Origin: an uncultured Lachnospiraceae bacterium | GTDB taxonomy: Bacteria > Bacillota > Clostridia > Lachnospirales > Lachnospiraceae | Assembly: GCA_934338765.1 (NCBI GenBank) | Contig: CAKRHL010000004.1 | Span: 1 to 34,230 of the forward strand | Reading direction: 5' to 3' | Length of the DNA stretch: 34,230 nt | Part shown: piece by piece, positions 17,382 through 24,542 of the stretch | Layout of the letters: each line of letters opens with the position of its first letter | Position numbering within the stretch: position 1 is the first letter of the stretch | The notes under the pieces: model-generated | The model's database searches: none | What the model saw: the letters and a program-made list of their open reading frames with translations, nothing else | Told to the model about the DNA's origin: nothing | Position numbers and translations under genes: made by a program

Positions 17382-17438
17382 GAATTTACGAAAAGAAGGG
17401 AAGTCAGGAAATAAAGGAGTTGAGGGAATTTTAAATTT

Positions 17439-17705
17439 ATGAACATAAAAGAGGAATTAGTTAGTTTAATTAAATGCAATTGTGGTAGTTCAAAGGAAAT
17501 TTGTATATCGGAAAATACAGATTTTATTCAAGATTTACAAATGGATTCTATAGCAATAATGCAGCTTATTGTAGATGCAGAAGAATATTTTAATATATCA
17601 TTTGATGATGTCGATCTGCTGACAGAAAATTTTAGCCAATTTGGAAAATTTAGTCGGTTGATAGAAAAGATGATTTCTATAAAGGGGCAGTTGGATGTTA
17701 ATTAG
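17439..17705 (+). CDS. Acyl/peptidyl carrier protein
   Basis: 88 residues, the size of a stand-alone carrier protein. The phosphopantetheine attachment motif is QMDSIAIMQ with Ser37 at the start of helix 2, preceded by an acidic helix 1-loop region and followed by an acidic stretch (DAEEYFNISFDD) as in ACPs. It would carry an acyl or aminoacyl group as a thioester for the enzymes encoded downstream. It is first in an AT-rich operon; its last 11 bases overlap the next start. GAGGG lies 12 bases upstream and AAGGAG a little farther. It is clearly not the housekeeping fatty-acid ACP, because it lacks the DSLD motif and fab neighbours. Confidence 0.88.
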   Translation: MNIKEELVSLIKCNCGSSKEICISENTDFIQDLQMDSIAIMQLIVDAEEYFNISFDDVDLLTENFSQFGKFSRLIEKMISIKGQLDVN

Positions 17706-18777
17706 AAGTAAACCAAAAAAGAAAGCAATTTTGACGTTAAGTGATGTGGAAATAGGGGCTTGGCCGGAACAAAACTTTTTGTTTGGATTGCTGTTAAACC
17801 AGGAAACAGGATGGGATTGGATAATGAATCAATTTATTCAGTTGAGAGGAGCTCATTATATAAGTTATCAATATGATGCTGTTGATTTTAGTATTACATT
17901 TTATCCTTATGGGATACATCAGTTGGCTCCTAATTTATTTGATTTATGTCCATTTATCAACAAGTATATAATACCAAGATCGTTCATTGCGGAGCAGTAT
18001 AAAAGTTTTCATGAATTTGTAAAGAATGCCTTAAACAATGGATATTACGTATCAACTTTTTTGGATCAATTTTTTCGGAAAGATTTTGGCGGAAATTATG
18101 GATTTCGTCATCCAAACTTTATTTATGGCTATGATGATGCAAATAAAGGGGTTTGTTTGGTTGATAATTTTGAACATGGAAAATATGAAAAAAAACAAAT
18201 AGGATATGGACAGTTGAATAGGGCATTTATGTTAGTACCTACAGATATATGGGAGATGAGTGTATTTTTATATAAATTGGTTCCATATCAGCATTCTTTT
18301 TATACTCCATATGTAAAAGAACAGTTACAGGATTATTTGAATCCGAAAAGAGGGGTATGTTATTTAGATCGTACAGTTTGTCAAAATCTGCATTATCAGG
18401 GTAAGGATTATGAAAATGAAGTTTTTTTTGGCATAGAAATCTATCAACTTCTGTTTCGTTACTTGAATGCTATATGTGAAGGTGATGCGTCGTATCCGCA
18501 AGAGGATTGGCGAAGTTTTGTGATGCTTTGTGATCATAAAAAGGTAATGATAAGGAGGTATGAGTATATGACACAAGGTGGGTATATGAAAAATGACATA
18601 TATTTGTTAGAACAGTTGGAAGACTTGGAAAAGAAGTGTAAAATTTCGTTGAATATGTTCCTGAAGTATACCTTGACAAATGATATTAGGATTATAAAAC
18701 GACTAAAAAATAGGATGGAAGAAATTAGAGAACAAGATGCAGCCTGCATGGAATTGTTTATAAAATTGTTAATTTAG
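17695..18777 (+). CDS. BtrH/C39-like papain-fold protein, possible carrier-protein acyltransferase
   Basis: 360 residues, no signal peptide, so cytoplasmic. Residues 130-180 resemble the second half of papain-like BtrH_N/C39 domains: FRHPNFIYGYDD with His139, then LVDNFEHGKY with Asp157/Asn158, and a strand leading to a small hydrophobic end. BtrH moves an acyl group from a carrier protein onto an amine in butirosin synthesis; the adjacent carrier protein makes a similar job plausible here. I do not find the expected nucleophilic Cys near the N-terminus (region SDVEIGAWPEQNFLFG), so catalysis is uncertain. The C-terminal half (about 200-360) is mostly helical and charged with no known motif. 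It overlaps the carrier gene by 11 bases. AT-rich. Confidence 0.55.
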   Translation: MLIRSKPKKKAILTLSDVEIGAWPEQNFLFGLLLNQETGWDWIMNQFIQLRGAHYISYQYDAVDFSITFYPYGIHQLAPNLFDLCPFINKYIIPRSFIAEQYKSFHEFVKNALNNGYYVSTFLDQFFRKDFGGNYGFRHPNFIYGYDDANKGVCLVDNFEHGKYEKKQIGYGQLNRAFMLVPTDIWEMSVFLYKLVPYQHSFYTPYVKEQLQDYLNPKRGVCYLDRTVCQNLHYQGKDYENEVFFGIEIYQLLFRYLNAICEGDASYPQEDWRSFVMLCDHKKVMIRRYEYMTQGGYMKNDIYLLEQLEDLEKKCKISLNMFLKYTLTNDIRIIKRLKNRMEEIREQDAACMELFIKLLI

Positions 18778-18816
18778 AAATTATAAAATATGTTTGTAAT
18801 ATGGAGATAAAGTAAT

Positions 18817-20097
18817 ATGAAAAGAAAGCAAGCAGAAAAAATGGCAAAATATGCATATCAAAAAGTTCCGTTATACTACAGAATAGCTGAAAGAGAAAAA
18901 ATCAAAATAGAAGATATGGATTTTGAAAGTTTTCCCGTTGTTTCTAAAACTGATTTTATTGAAGTGGGAATGGGATGTTTATCATCAGAATATGTAAGTG
19001 GTTATGTTAATGGAACATTAAATATGACTAGAACTTCAGGTTCTACAGGAAAGTTTACAGAAGTATATTGGGATAAAAAAGAGGAAATACGTTCGTTATT
19101 TTCACTTTGGGGCTATCGAAAAAAATATTATGGAATAATGACGACGGATAAAATGTGTTATTTTTATCCATCAGGAATGGGAACAGAAGATTTTTTTGAA
19201 GAAAAAAATTTTTTAGGGATTTCTAAAAAATATATTTATAATGGAGGACTGAAATCAGTATATAAAAAAATATTGGAATATAATCCAATATGGATGATTT
19301 TACAACCAAGTATAGCTGAATTGCTATGTAACATAGCGGATGAAATTGGAAAAATTCCTTTAAAATTGGAATATATTGAATTTACAGGTGAATATTTAGC
19401 AGTAGGGCTTCGGAAAAGAGTAGAAAAAATTTTCAATTGTAAAACAGCAAATCAATATGGAACAAAAGAAGTAAATTCTATTGCGTATGAATGTCCAGAA
19501 GGAAGATTGCATTGCATGACGCAAAATGTATATTTAGAGGTATATAGCAATATACAAAACAGAGAAGAAAAAAATAATTATATGACATTACACCATAATG
19601 AAAATATTCTAGAATCACAAAAGGGAGAACTGTGCGTTACAAGTTTGCAAAACCGTGCAATGCCTTTGGTTAGGTTTCGATTAGGAGATCAAGGAAAAAT
19701 ATATCGAAATACAAAATGTCCTTGTGGAAACAAAAACGAGGTGTTGGAATTGATACAAGGACGATCCAATGATTGGATACAAATGAAAGATGGAAGAAAA
19801 ATACATTCATATGCGGTGATACAAATTATTCATAAATTGAATTATGAAACAGATGGTGGTATTATGCAATATCAAATTATACAGGAAGATTATAAACAAT
19901 TTGTTGTTATGTTAGTAATGGAAGAAGAATATGTTATGCAGGTCCGCTCTGTTATAAAGAGAAAATTTCGTGAACGCTTAGGAGAAGAAATAGAGGTGAG
20001 TGTAAGATTATTTAATGCATTATTGCCAGAGGAAAGAACAGGTAAACTCGCTTGTTTTATATCTAATGTAAAGGGAAGGGGTGTGGAAAATAGATAA
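18817..20097 (+). CDS. PaaK/CapK-like adenylate-forming enzyme
   Basis: 426 residues, matching the phenylacetate-CoA ligase (PaaK) group of the ANL superfamily. The N-terminus (KYAYQKVPLYYRIAEREKI) has the PaaK-type ARxxVPFY-like opening. The phosphate-binding loop is TRTSGSTGKF (residues 71-80). NQYGTKEVNSIAYECPEG is the acyl/AMP region, and KCPCGNKNEVLELIQGRSNDW is the Cys-containing segment before the C-terminal domain. Such enzymes activate a carboxylic acid as an acyl-AMP and pass it to CoA or a carrier protein. With the carrier gene two positions upstream, loading of that carrier is the simplest role; the acid is unknown. The region is very AT-rich with many poly-A runs, unlike addAB. 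Confidence 0.8.
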   Translation: MKRKQAEKMAKYAYQKVPLYYRIAEREKIKIEDMDFESFPVVSKTDFIEVGMGCLSSEYVSGYVNGTLNMTRTSGSTGKFTEVYWDKKEEIRSLFSLWGYRKKYYGIMTTDKMCYFYPSGMGTEDFFEEKNFLGISKKYIYNGGLKSVYKKILEYNPIWMILQPSIAELLCNIADEIGKIPLKLEYIEFTGEYLAVGLRKRVEKIFNCKTANQYGTKEVNSIAYECPEGRLHCMTQNVYLEVYSNIQNREEKNNYMTLHHNENILESQKGELCVTSLQNRAMPLVRFRLGDQGKIYRNTKCPCGNKNEVLELIQGRSNDWIQMKDGRKIHSYAVIQIIHKLNYETDGGIMQYQIIQEDYKQFVVMLVMEEEYVMQVRSVIKRKFRERLGEEIEVSVRLFNALLPEERTGKLACFISNVKGRGVENR

Positions 20098-20168
20098 ATT
20101 ATAATTTTTAATTTGCAAAACAGACATTTTGTATGTTGATTATTAGGTGATACAAAGGAGGATTAGAA

Positions 20169-20741
20169 ATGATATTTAGTAAAAGAATGTTTATTTTAAT
20201 TTTAGTAATTGTATTAATGCTTTCTGGAGTGGTTGAAGCAAAACAGTTGAATGATAGTTGGGTTCGACAAGAAAAATCTAATTGGTGTTGGGCGGCAAGT
20301 GCAGAAAATAGTGTTCTGTATGAACGAAATATTACGCGACACCAAAAAGATGCTGTGAAGTATATTAAAGGGGGAATATTAAATCCATATCCTAATGTAG
20401 GGGGAACTGCAAAAGACACTAAAGATGCTGCTCAGTATATAAGTAATTACACAGAAAATTATGGATATATAGAAGAAAAACAAACATATTCATTTTTAAA
20501 AAGTCAAATTGATAGACAAAATATAACAATTACAATGGCAGGATATTATAAGAATAATGAAAGGACACATGGTCATGCCACTATAATTGTTGGCTATAAT
20601 GATGAAAATAGGTATATTACATATTTTGATCCTAGTGACGGGAAAAAATACACATGTAGTTATATCTCATATTGTGATGGATCATTTAATGGTAGAAAAT
20701 TTGATATGACAATTTATAATTATGATAGAAATGTTTGTTAA
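20169..20741 (+). CDS. Secreted papain-like cysteine protease (C39/staphopain-like)
   Basis: 190 residues with a signal peptide (about 1-24, ending VVEAKQ). The catalytic Cys40 is in EKSNWCWAAS, the typical QxxxxWCWAA entry of papain-like bacterial peptidases. His136 is in THGHATIIVGY, followed by YFDPSDG with Asp154, completing the fold. It should act outside the cell, either as a protease/transpeptidase or as an inactive binder. The ribosome site AAAGGAGG is strong. The next gene overlaps its end in another frame, and its preferred start lies 28 bases after this stop, so the two are coupled. It resembles no known maturation peptidase closely enough to name a substrate. Confidence 0.85.
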   Translation: MIFSKRMFILILVIVLMLSGVVEAKQLNDSWVRQEKSNWCWAASAENSVLYERNITRHQKDAVKYIKGGILNPYPNVGGTAKDTKDAAQYISNYTENYGYIEEKQTYSFLKSQIDRQNITITMAGYYKNNERTHGHATIIVGYNDENRYITYFDPSDGKKYTCSYISYCDGSFNGRKFDMTIYNYDRNVC

Positions 20742-20769
20742 TAAAAAGGTATTGGAAAGGAAAAGAGAT

Positions 20770-21648
20770 ATGTCAATAAAAAAAATAATAATTATTATAT
20801 GTTTATTTTGTATATTAGATCAGAAAAATGGTGCGGCAAAGGAAAAAATTAATTTAGATGATGTTAATAAAATTGAAAATAAAATCATGCAGGAAAATGA
20901 ATCATCGGAAAGAAATAAAATTGAAAAAGAAATTAATAATCATAATAGAAATAATAGTGATACAAAACAAAGTAAAATGATATTATTTGAAAATGATAAA
21001 GAAAATAATGTTTACGATATTAAAAAGGCATATTGTGTAAAGCTATTAAAAGATTTTTGGTTAACCAGTTATTTTGAAGGAGAGAAATTAGATAATAATA
21101 TATCACAAGATATTCAATGGAAAGTTCCATATCAGCGAAGTAATGGAGAAAATGGTCTTGCAACATTTGCGAAAGAGAACGAAAATTATGTTTGGCTCGG
21201 GGAATCTTTAGGTGAGCAACAGGAGCAGATTCCTCCATCAAATGAAATTATTGCACAAATTGTTGTAAAGGAAGGAATTAAGCCAGAAAATATTTTAAAA
21301 ATTGAATTGTTGTATTCACAAATGTATAAACTAACATTGGTGAATATAAAAACAAAAGAGAAGGGGTATATTATTCCGTATGCGGAATTTCCTGAAAGTT
21401 TGCAATCTACAGATCAAAAATATCAGATAATAAATGGAGAAATATATGAGATTCAGGACTTTATGAAAGAAATGAACAAAATTTTTGACGAACAGTATTT
21501 ACAACTGCATCCAGATCAATCATCGGGGTTACATTATCGACAGAATAATGTGAGATGGATAAGTTTAACAATTGAAATAATAATGATTATTTTTATTGGA
21601 AGTTTTATATGTAGACGTTTAAGAGTACGAAAAGCGAGAAATTTGTAA
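20770..21648 (+). CDS. Exported single-pass membrane protein of unknown function
   Basis: 292 residues from ATG 20770, chosen over the upstream in-frame ATG at 20722 because AAAGG lies nine bases before it and it begins with a signal sequence (MSIKKIIIIICLFCILD). A charged, Asn/Lys/Glu-rich low-complexity stretch (about residues 30-75) precedes an outer domain with beta-type patterns (WKVPYQRSNGENGLATF, EKGYIIPYAEFPES). One C-terminal membrane helix follows (about 264-283) with a basic tail RRLRVRKARNL. This is a surface domain anchored at its C-terminus. Directly after the secreted protease gene, it could be its substrate, inhibitor or membrane partner. I do not recognise a family. Very AT-rich. 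Confidence 0.7.
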   Translation: MSIKKIIIIICLFCILDQKNGAAKEKINLDDVNKIENKIMQENESSERNKIEKEINNHNRNNSDTKQSKMILFENDKENNVYDIKKAYCVKLLKDFWLTSYFEGEKLDNNISQDIQWKVPYQRSNGENGLATFAKENENYVWLGESLGEQQEQIPPSNEIIAQIVVKEGIKPENILKIELLYSQMYKLTLVNIKTKEKGYIIPYAEFPESLQSTDQKYQIINGEIYEIQDFMKEMNKIFDEQYLQLHPDQSSGLHYRQNNVRWISLTIEIIMIIFIGSFICRRLRVRKARNL

Positions 21649-21676
21649 CATTTGTTACCTTGGAGAGAGAAATCAA

Positions 21677-23095
21677 ATGAGTGGATCAGTGATTAACAAG
21701 ACTGTGATACGCAGAGAGATTATACATATAAACAGAATATATTCAGAGACAGCCTCTCGGAAAAAGCTGATTTTGCTGGTCAGTGACAATTCTATGGAGG
21801 CTGTTTCGTTATACTGCTATCACATGAAAAAGCGAAATACCGTGTTTTTCGTAGGAAACACAAAGAAAGCTCCCGATATAGCGGCATTGATAGATCATTT
21901 TATGCCAGATGAGATATTTCTGGATCGGAAGAAAATGAGAGATGTGGAGTCAGAGCCTGCTTTGTACGAGGAAATAGAGGAAAATTATCAGACCGGTTCT
22001 CCGTATTACCAGTATGTGAGACTGCAAAGGAGACAGGAAATTAAGGATGTATTATATGATGATCTGGCATTGCTTATGGTGACCTCGGGCAGTGTTGGAA
22101 ATGGAAAGATTGTGGCGTTATCTTATGATAATCTTCGAAGTAATGCGCAGGCGATTATTGAATCATTGGAAATTGATGAGAATGACAGGGCAGGAGTGAT
22201 GCTTCCGGTGTCATATGTGTATGGGTTGTCAGTGGTAAATAGTCATTTACTGGCGGATGCAGAACTTTTGCTGCCGCAAGGTAATATGTTTCAGAGTGGA
22301 TACTGGGATTTTTTGGAAGAATGCAGGGTGACCTCTTTTTGCGGGGTTCCATATACCTATGAGATTTTAGACTATTTAAGAATTTTATCCAGACCCTGGA
22401 AGGAATTAAGGCTTCTGACGCAGGCGGGAGGAGCTATGAGTCGCGAAATGAAACAGAAGCTGCTGGAGTGGATTTGTGACAGGAGGCAGAGAGGGATCAC
22501 GACACATTTGGCAATTATGTATGGTCAGACGGAGGCAACAGCAAGAATGAGCGCATTCTTTTTAGATCAGCATCCGGATAAGATGGATAGTGTAGGAAGG
22601 GAAATTTCCGGTGGAGCTTTTCAGATAAAAAATAAAGATCATGCAGGAGAAGGAGACATTTATTATCGCGGTGCGAATGTGTATCTGGGGTATGTGAAAG
22701 AAAGGTCAGATTTGACGGAGAATGCGGATGTATGGAGACAGAATACCGATCTTTTAGATACCGGGGATGTGGGAAAACTTGACGAAGAAGGATATCTTTA
22801 TATTACCGGTAGAAAAAAGAGGTTTATAAAATGCAATGGAATACGGATAAGTCTGGATGAACTGGAGAGAAGTATAGAAATTAAATGGGCAGTTCCGGTG
22901 GTATGTGTTTCAAGGGTTTCAGACGAACAGATTTTGCTGTTTATTCGGATTCAGGATTTTAGAAATATTGATATAATGGAATTGACAGATTATCTGCGGC
23001 AGCTTGGGATTCGAAAGGAACAGTGTCGGATTCGGAAGATTCCGGCATTTCATTATTGCGATAATGGAAAGCTTGATTATGCCAGTTTTAAATAA
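21677..23095 (+). CDS. ANL-superfamily acyl-adenylating ligase
   Basis: 472 residues. ANL motifs in order: VTSGSVGNGK (phosphate loop), YGQTEATARM (A5), TDLLDTGDVGKLDEEGYLYITGRKKR (A7-A8, with Asp and Arg that bind AMP; the whole motif spans about residues 355-380), and CDNGKLDYASFK at the very end with catalytic Lys465. It activates a carboxylate as an adenylate, for transfer to CoA or a carrier protein. It differs from the PaaK-like enzyme upstream, so the operon holds two unrelated-branch adenylating enzymes. Base composition is richer in G+C than the five genes before it, resembling the core genome. The start is preceded by GGAGAG. Confidence 0.85.
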   Translation: MSGSVINKTVIRREIIHINRIYSETASRKKLILLVSDNSMEAVSLYCYHMKKRNTVFFVGNTKKAPDIAALIDHFMPDEIFLDRKKMRDVESEPALYEEIEENYQTGSPYYQYVRLQRRQEIKDVLYDDLALLMVTSGSVGNGKIVALSYDNLRSNAQAIIESLEIDENDRAGVMLPVSYVYGLSVVNSHLLADAELLLPQGNMFQSGYWDFLEECRVTSFCGVPYTYEILDYLRILSRPWKELRLLTQAGGAMSREMKQKLLEWICDRRQRGITTHLAIMYGQTEATARMSAFFLDQHPDKMDSVGREISGGAFQIKNKDHAGEGDIYYRGANVYLGYVKERSDLTENADVWRQNTDLLDTGDVGKLDEEGYLYITGRKKRFIKCNGIRISLDELERSIEIKWAVPVVCVSRVSDEQILLFIRIQDFRNIDIMELTDYLRQLGIRKEQCRIRKIPAFHYCDNGKLDYASFK

Positions 23096-23107
23096 GAGGA
23101 GACGTGC

Positions 23108-23554
23108 ATGGAATTTGAAAATAATGGGTTAAAAAACAGCATTGCCGGAACCCTGCGGCTTGTGGGAATATTGATGTCAGGGGCGTGGAACGATAAATAT
23201 AAGCAGACGAAGTTTGTGGAAAATGCGGCACAGGAAGATTTTTATCAGAGGCTGTTGCAAAGGATTGACCGGGGGGAAATCAATGAGGCAGAAAATGAAC
23301 TGCTTGCGTATATGGAAGGGGAAAGAAGTGTCAAAAATGCGGCATTAAAGGATATAAGAACAGTGGATAATACGATGTTAGATATGGGCCTTAGTGTGTA
23401 TGGGTATATGAATGAAAAAGATGATATTTTTTTGGAACAGAATAATTACTGCCGACAAGAAATTGAAGAGGGGATACGGGAACTGCTGATGAGGTTCGGT
23501 GTCAGTATTCTTGCAGATAGTTTGTGTTTTAGGCATCCTCAGGATAAGTTGTAG
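23108..23554 (+). CDS. Small cytoplasmic helical protein, unknown (possibly DUF6483-like)
   Basis: 148 residues, no signal or membrane segment, mostly charged helices. The central DRGEINEAENELLAYME and the later YGYMNEKDDIFLEQNNY resemble what I recall of DUF6483 proteins of Lachnospiraceae, but this is from memory and weak. It is 12 bases after the ANL ligase, so in the same operon. GAGGAGA precedes the start. No function can be assigned. Confidence 0.6.
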   Translation: MEFENNGLKNSIAGTLRLVGILMSGAWNDKYKQTKFVENAAQEDFYQRLLQRIDRGEINEAENELLAYMEGERSVKNAALKDIRTVDNTMLDMGLSVYGYMNEKDDIFLEQNNYCRQEIEEGIRELLMRFGVSILADSLCFRHPQDKL

Positions 23555-23635
23555 TTAATTTTACATGCGATATTTTGAAAACAAAAATAGCTATAACTGA
23601 TGTTTACGAAAGTGACAGGAAGGCAGGATATGTGA

Positions 23636-23791
23636 ATGAAAAAATTATCAGGAAAAGAACGGTTTACTTTGACCATGCGGATTTTGGCAGGGATGATCTT
23701 GTTATGGATTATTATGAAAAGCGGCATTGCTGGGAGCATTATATATTGGAACGGTTTGGAAAGTGTATATTTATTTGAAAAATGCGTATGA
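23636..23791 (+). CDS. 51-residue peptide with one hydrophobic segment, or frameshifted signal peptide of the nlpC remnant
   Basis: This short open frame starts MKKLSGKERF, continues with a hydrophobic stretch (about residues 16-36) and ends VYLFEKCV. GGAAGGCAGGA lies just upstream. Its last bases overlap, in another frame, the DIYLKN-like start of the nlpC remnant. Two readings are possible: the export signal of a former nlpC paralogue now out of frame, or a free small membrane peptide. The second is attractive because the AgrC-like kinase nearby should sense a peptide and no AgrD/AgrB pair is seen, but there is no AgrD-type motif. Confidence 0.35.
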   Translation: MKKLSGKERFTLTMRILAGMILLWIIMKSGIAGSIIYWNGLESVYLFEKCV

Positions 23792-23954
23792 GGATATTAT
23801 ATTAACCGTGGGGGCAGCTAGTGAATTGGAGATGATCATAGGATATGAATTTTATGGTTGGGATGAAAGAAATAAACCGATCGTTGCAGTGAAATGGGCA
23901 AATCGCCCGGATGGGCACTATGGATATGGAGTTGGAATTGTAGGGAAAATGTAG
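23767..23954 (+). pseudogene. Remnant of an nlpC/P60-type gene
   Basis: Codons reading IYLKNAYEDIILTVGAASE match residues about 107-127 of the full protein at 14860. They are fused in frame to LEMIIGYEFYGWDE and the complete C-terminal end. The deletion removed the Ig-like repeats, the catalytic Cys and the catalytic His, so no hydrolase activity is possible. The signal peptide is missing or out of frame. Confidence 0.85.
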
Positions 23955-23971
23955 AAAATATGACAAATTGC

Positions 23972-24000
23972 TTGACCATACCTATAGAAAGATTTATTAT
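23972..24000 (+). promoter_or_regulatory. Promoter of response regulator copy 2 and the kinase
   Basis: TTGACC (23972-23977), 17-bp spacer, TATTAT (23995-24000), the counterpart of the promoter at 16444. The better -35 suggests that the truncated regulator and the kinase are still transcribed. Confidence 0.7.
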
Positions 24001-24050
24001 TGTATAGAATGTATAATTGTACAGATATTTGTGGATGTATGGTTAATTAT

Positions 24051-24542
24051 ATGAGGATAGCAATTTGTGATGATGATGTTATTTTATGTCACCAATTAGA
24101 AGGTATTATTCTAGGTTTTGGGAAAAATATGGATTTTCTGGTAAAACCGGTTACGGAAGAGAAGCTCAAAGCGGTTTGGGAATTATATAGCCGGCTTTAC
24201 CAAAAGAAACAAAATGTGTTTTATTATGAAGCAAAGGGAAGTAAGAATTATATTGCGTTTAACCGTGTTCGGTATTTTAAGGCAGATAACAGAAAGATAG
24301 AAATACATACGATCAGTGGCGATGTGATCACATTTTATGGAAAAATGGCAGAGGTGAAAAAACAGACAGATGCCGGGAGATTTATTCAGATCAGCCGATC
24401 AGAGCTTGTAAATTATAATGTTGTTGAGGAATACCGGGAGGATATGTCAATTCTCCGTGGAGGAGAAGGGCTTCCGATCGTAGCCTCCCGCCGGAAAGAA
24501 GCAGGGGAGAAGATATTAGATTATATGGGAGAGATGATGTAA
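24051..24542 (+). CDS. Receiver-deleted LytTR regulator (copy 2)
   Basis: 163 residues. The first 26 residues (MRIAICDDDVILCHQLE...FGKN) match copy 1, then residues 27-102 of copy 1 are missing and the sequence resumes at MDFLVKPVTEEKLK. The phospho-acceptor Asp58 and the switch Ser are gone, so it cannot receive phosphate. The whole LytTR DNA-binding domain is kept and the frame is open, so it may bind the same sites without control or as a competitor. The ribosome site has weakened from GTGGAGG to GTGGATG. Its stop TAA overlaps the kinase ATG, so translating it may mainly serve kinase expression. Confidence 0.85.
   Translation: MRIAICDDDVILCHQLEGIILGFGKNMDFLVKPVTEEKLKAVWELYSRLYQKKQNVFYYEAKGSKNYIAFNRVRYFKADNRKIEIHTISGDVITFYGKMAEVKKQTDAGRFIQISRSELVNYNVVEEYREDMSILRGGEGLPIVASRRKEAGEKILDYMGEMM

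Larger units (their letters stand above)
15177..17384 (+). repeat. Module copy 1 of a dispersed direct duplication (nlpC 3' part, RR, kinase scar, palindrome)
   Basis: This stretch matches 23767-25916 in the same order and orientation. Homology starts in nlpC at the codons for DIYLKN, runs through its 3' end, the promoter, the response regulator, the start of the kinase and the palindrome. It stops just after the shared CATAATGAA. In this copy nlpC and the regulator are complete and the kinase is reduced to about 70 bases. Copies differ at many third positions, so the duplication is not recent. Confidence 0.85.

Noticed and set aside
20722..20769. Upstream start for the anchored protein at 20722
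   Set aside because: It overlaps the protease gene end and would put a charged stretch before the signal peptide; the ATG at 20770 has the ribosome site.
23575..23778. Open frame starting at TTG, 67 codons
   Set aside because: No ribosome site and no protein-like pattern; the better supported short frame in the same place starts at 23636 in another frame.
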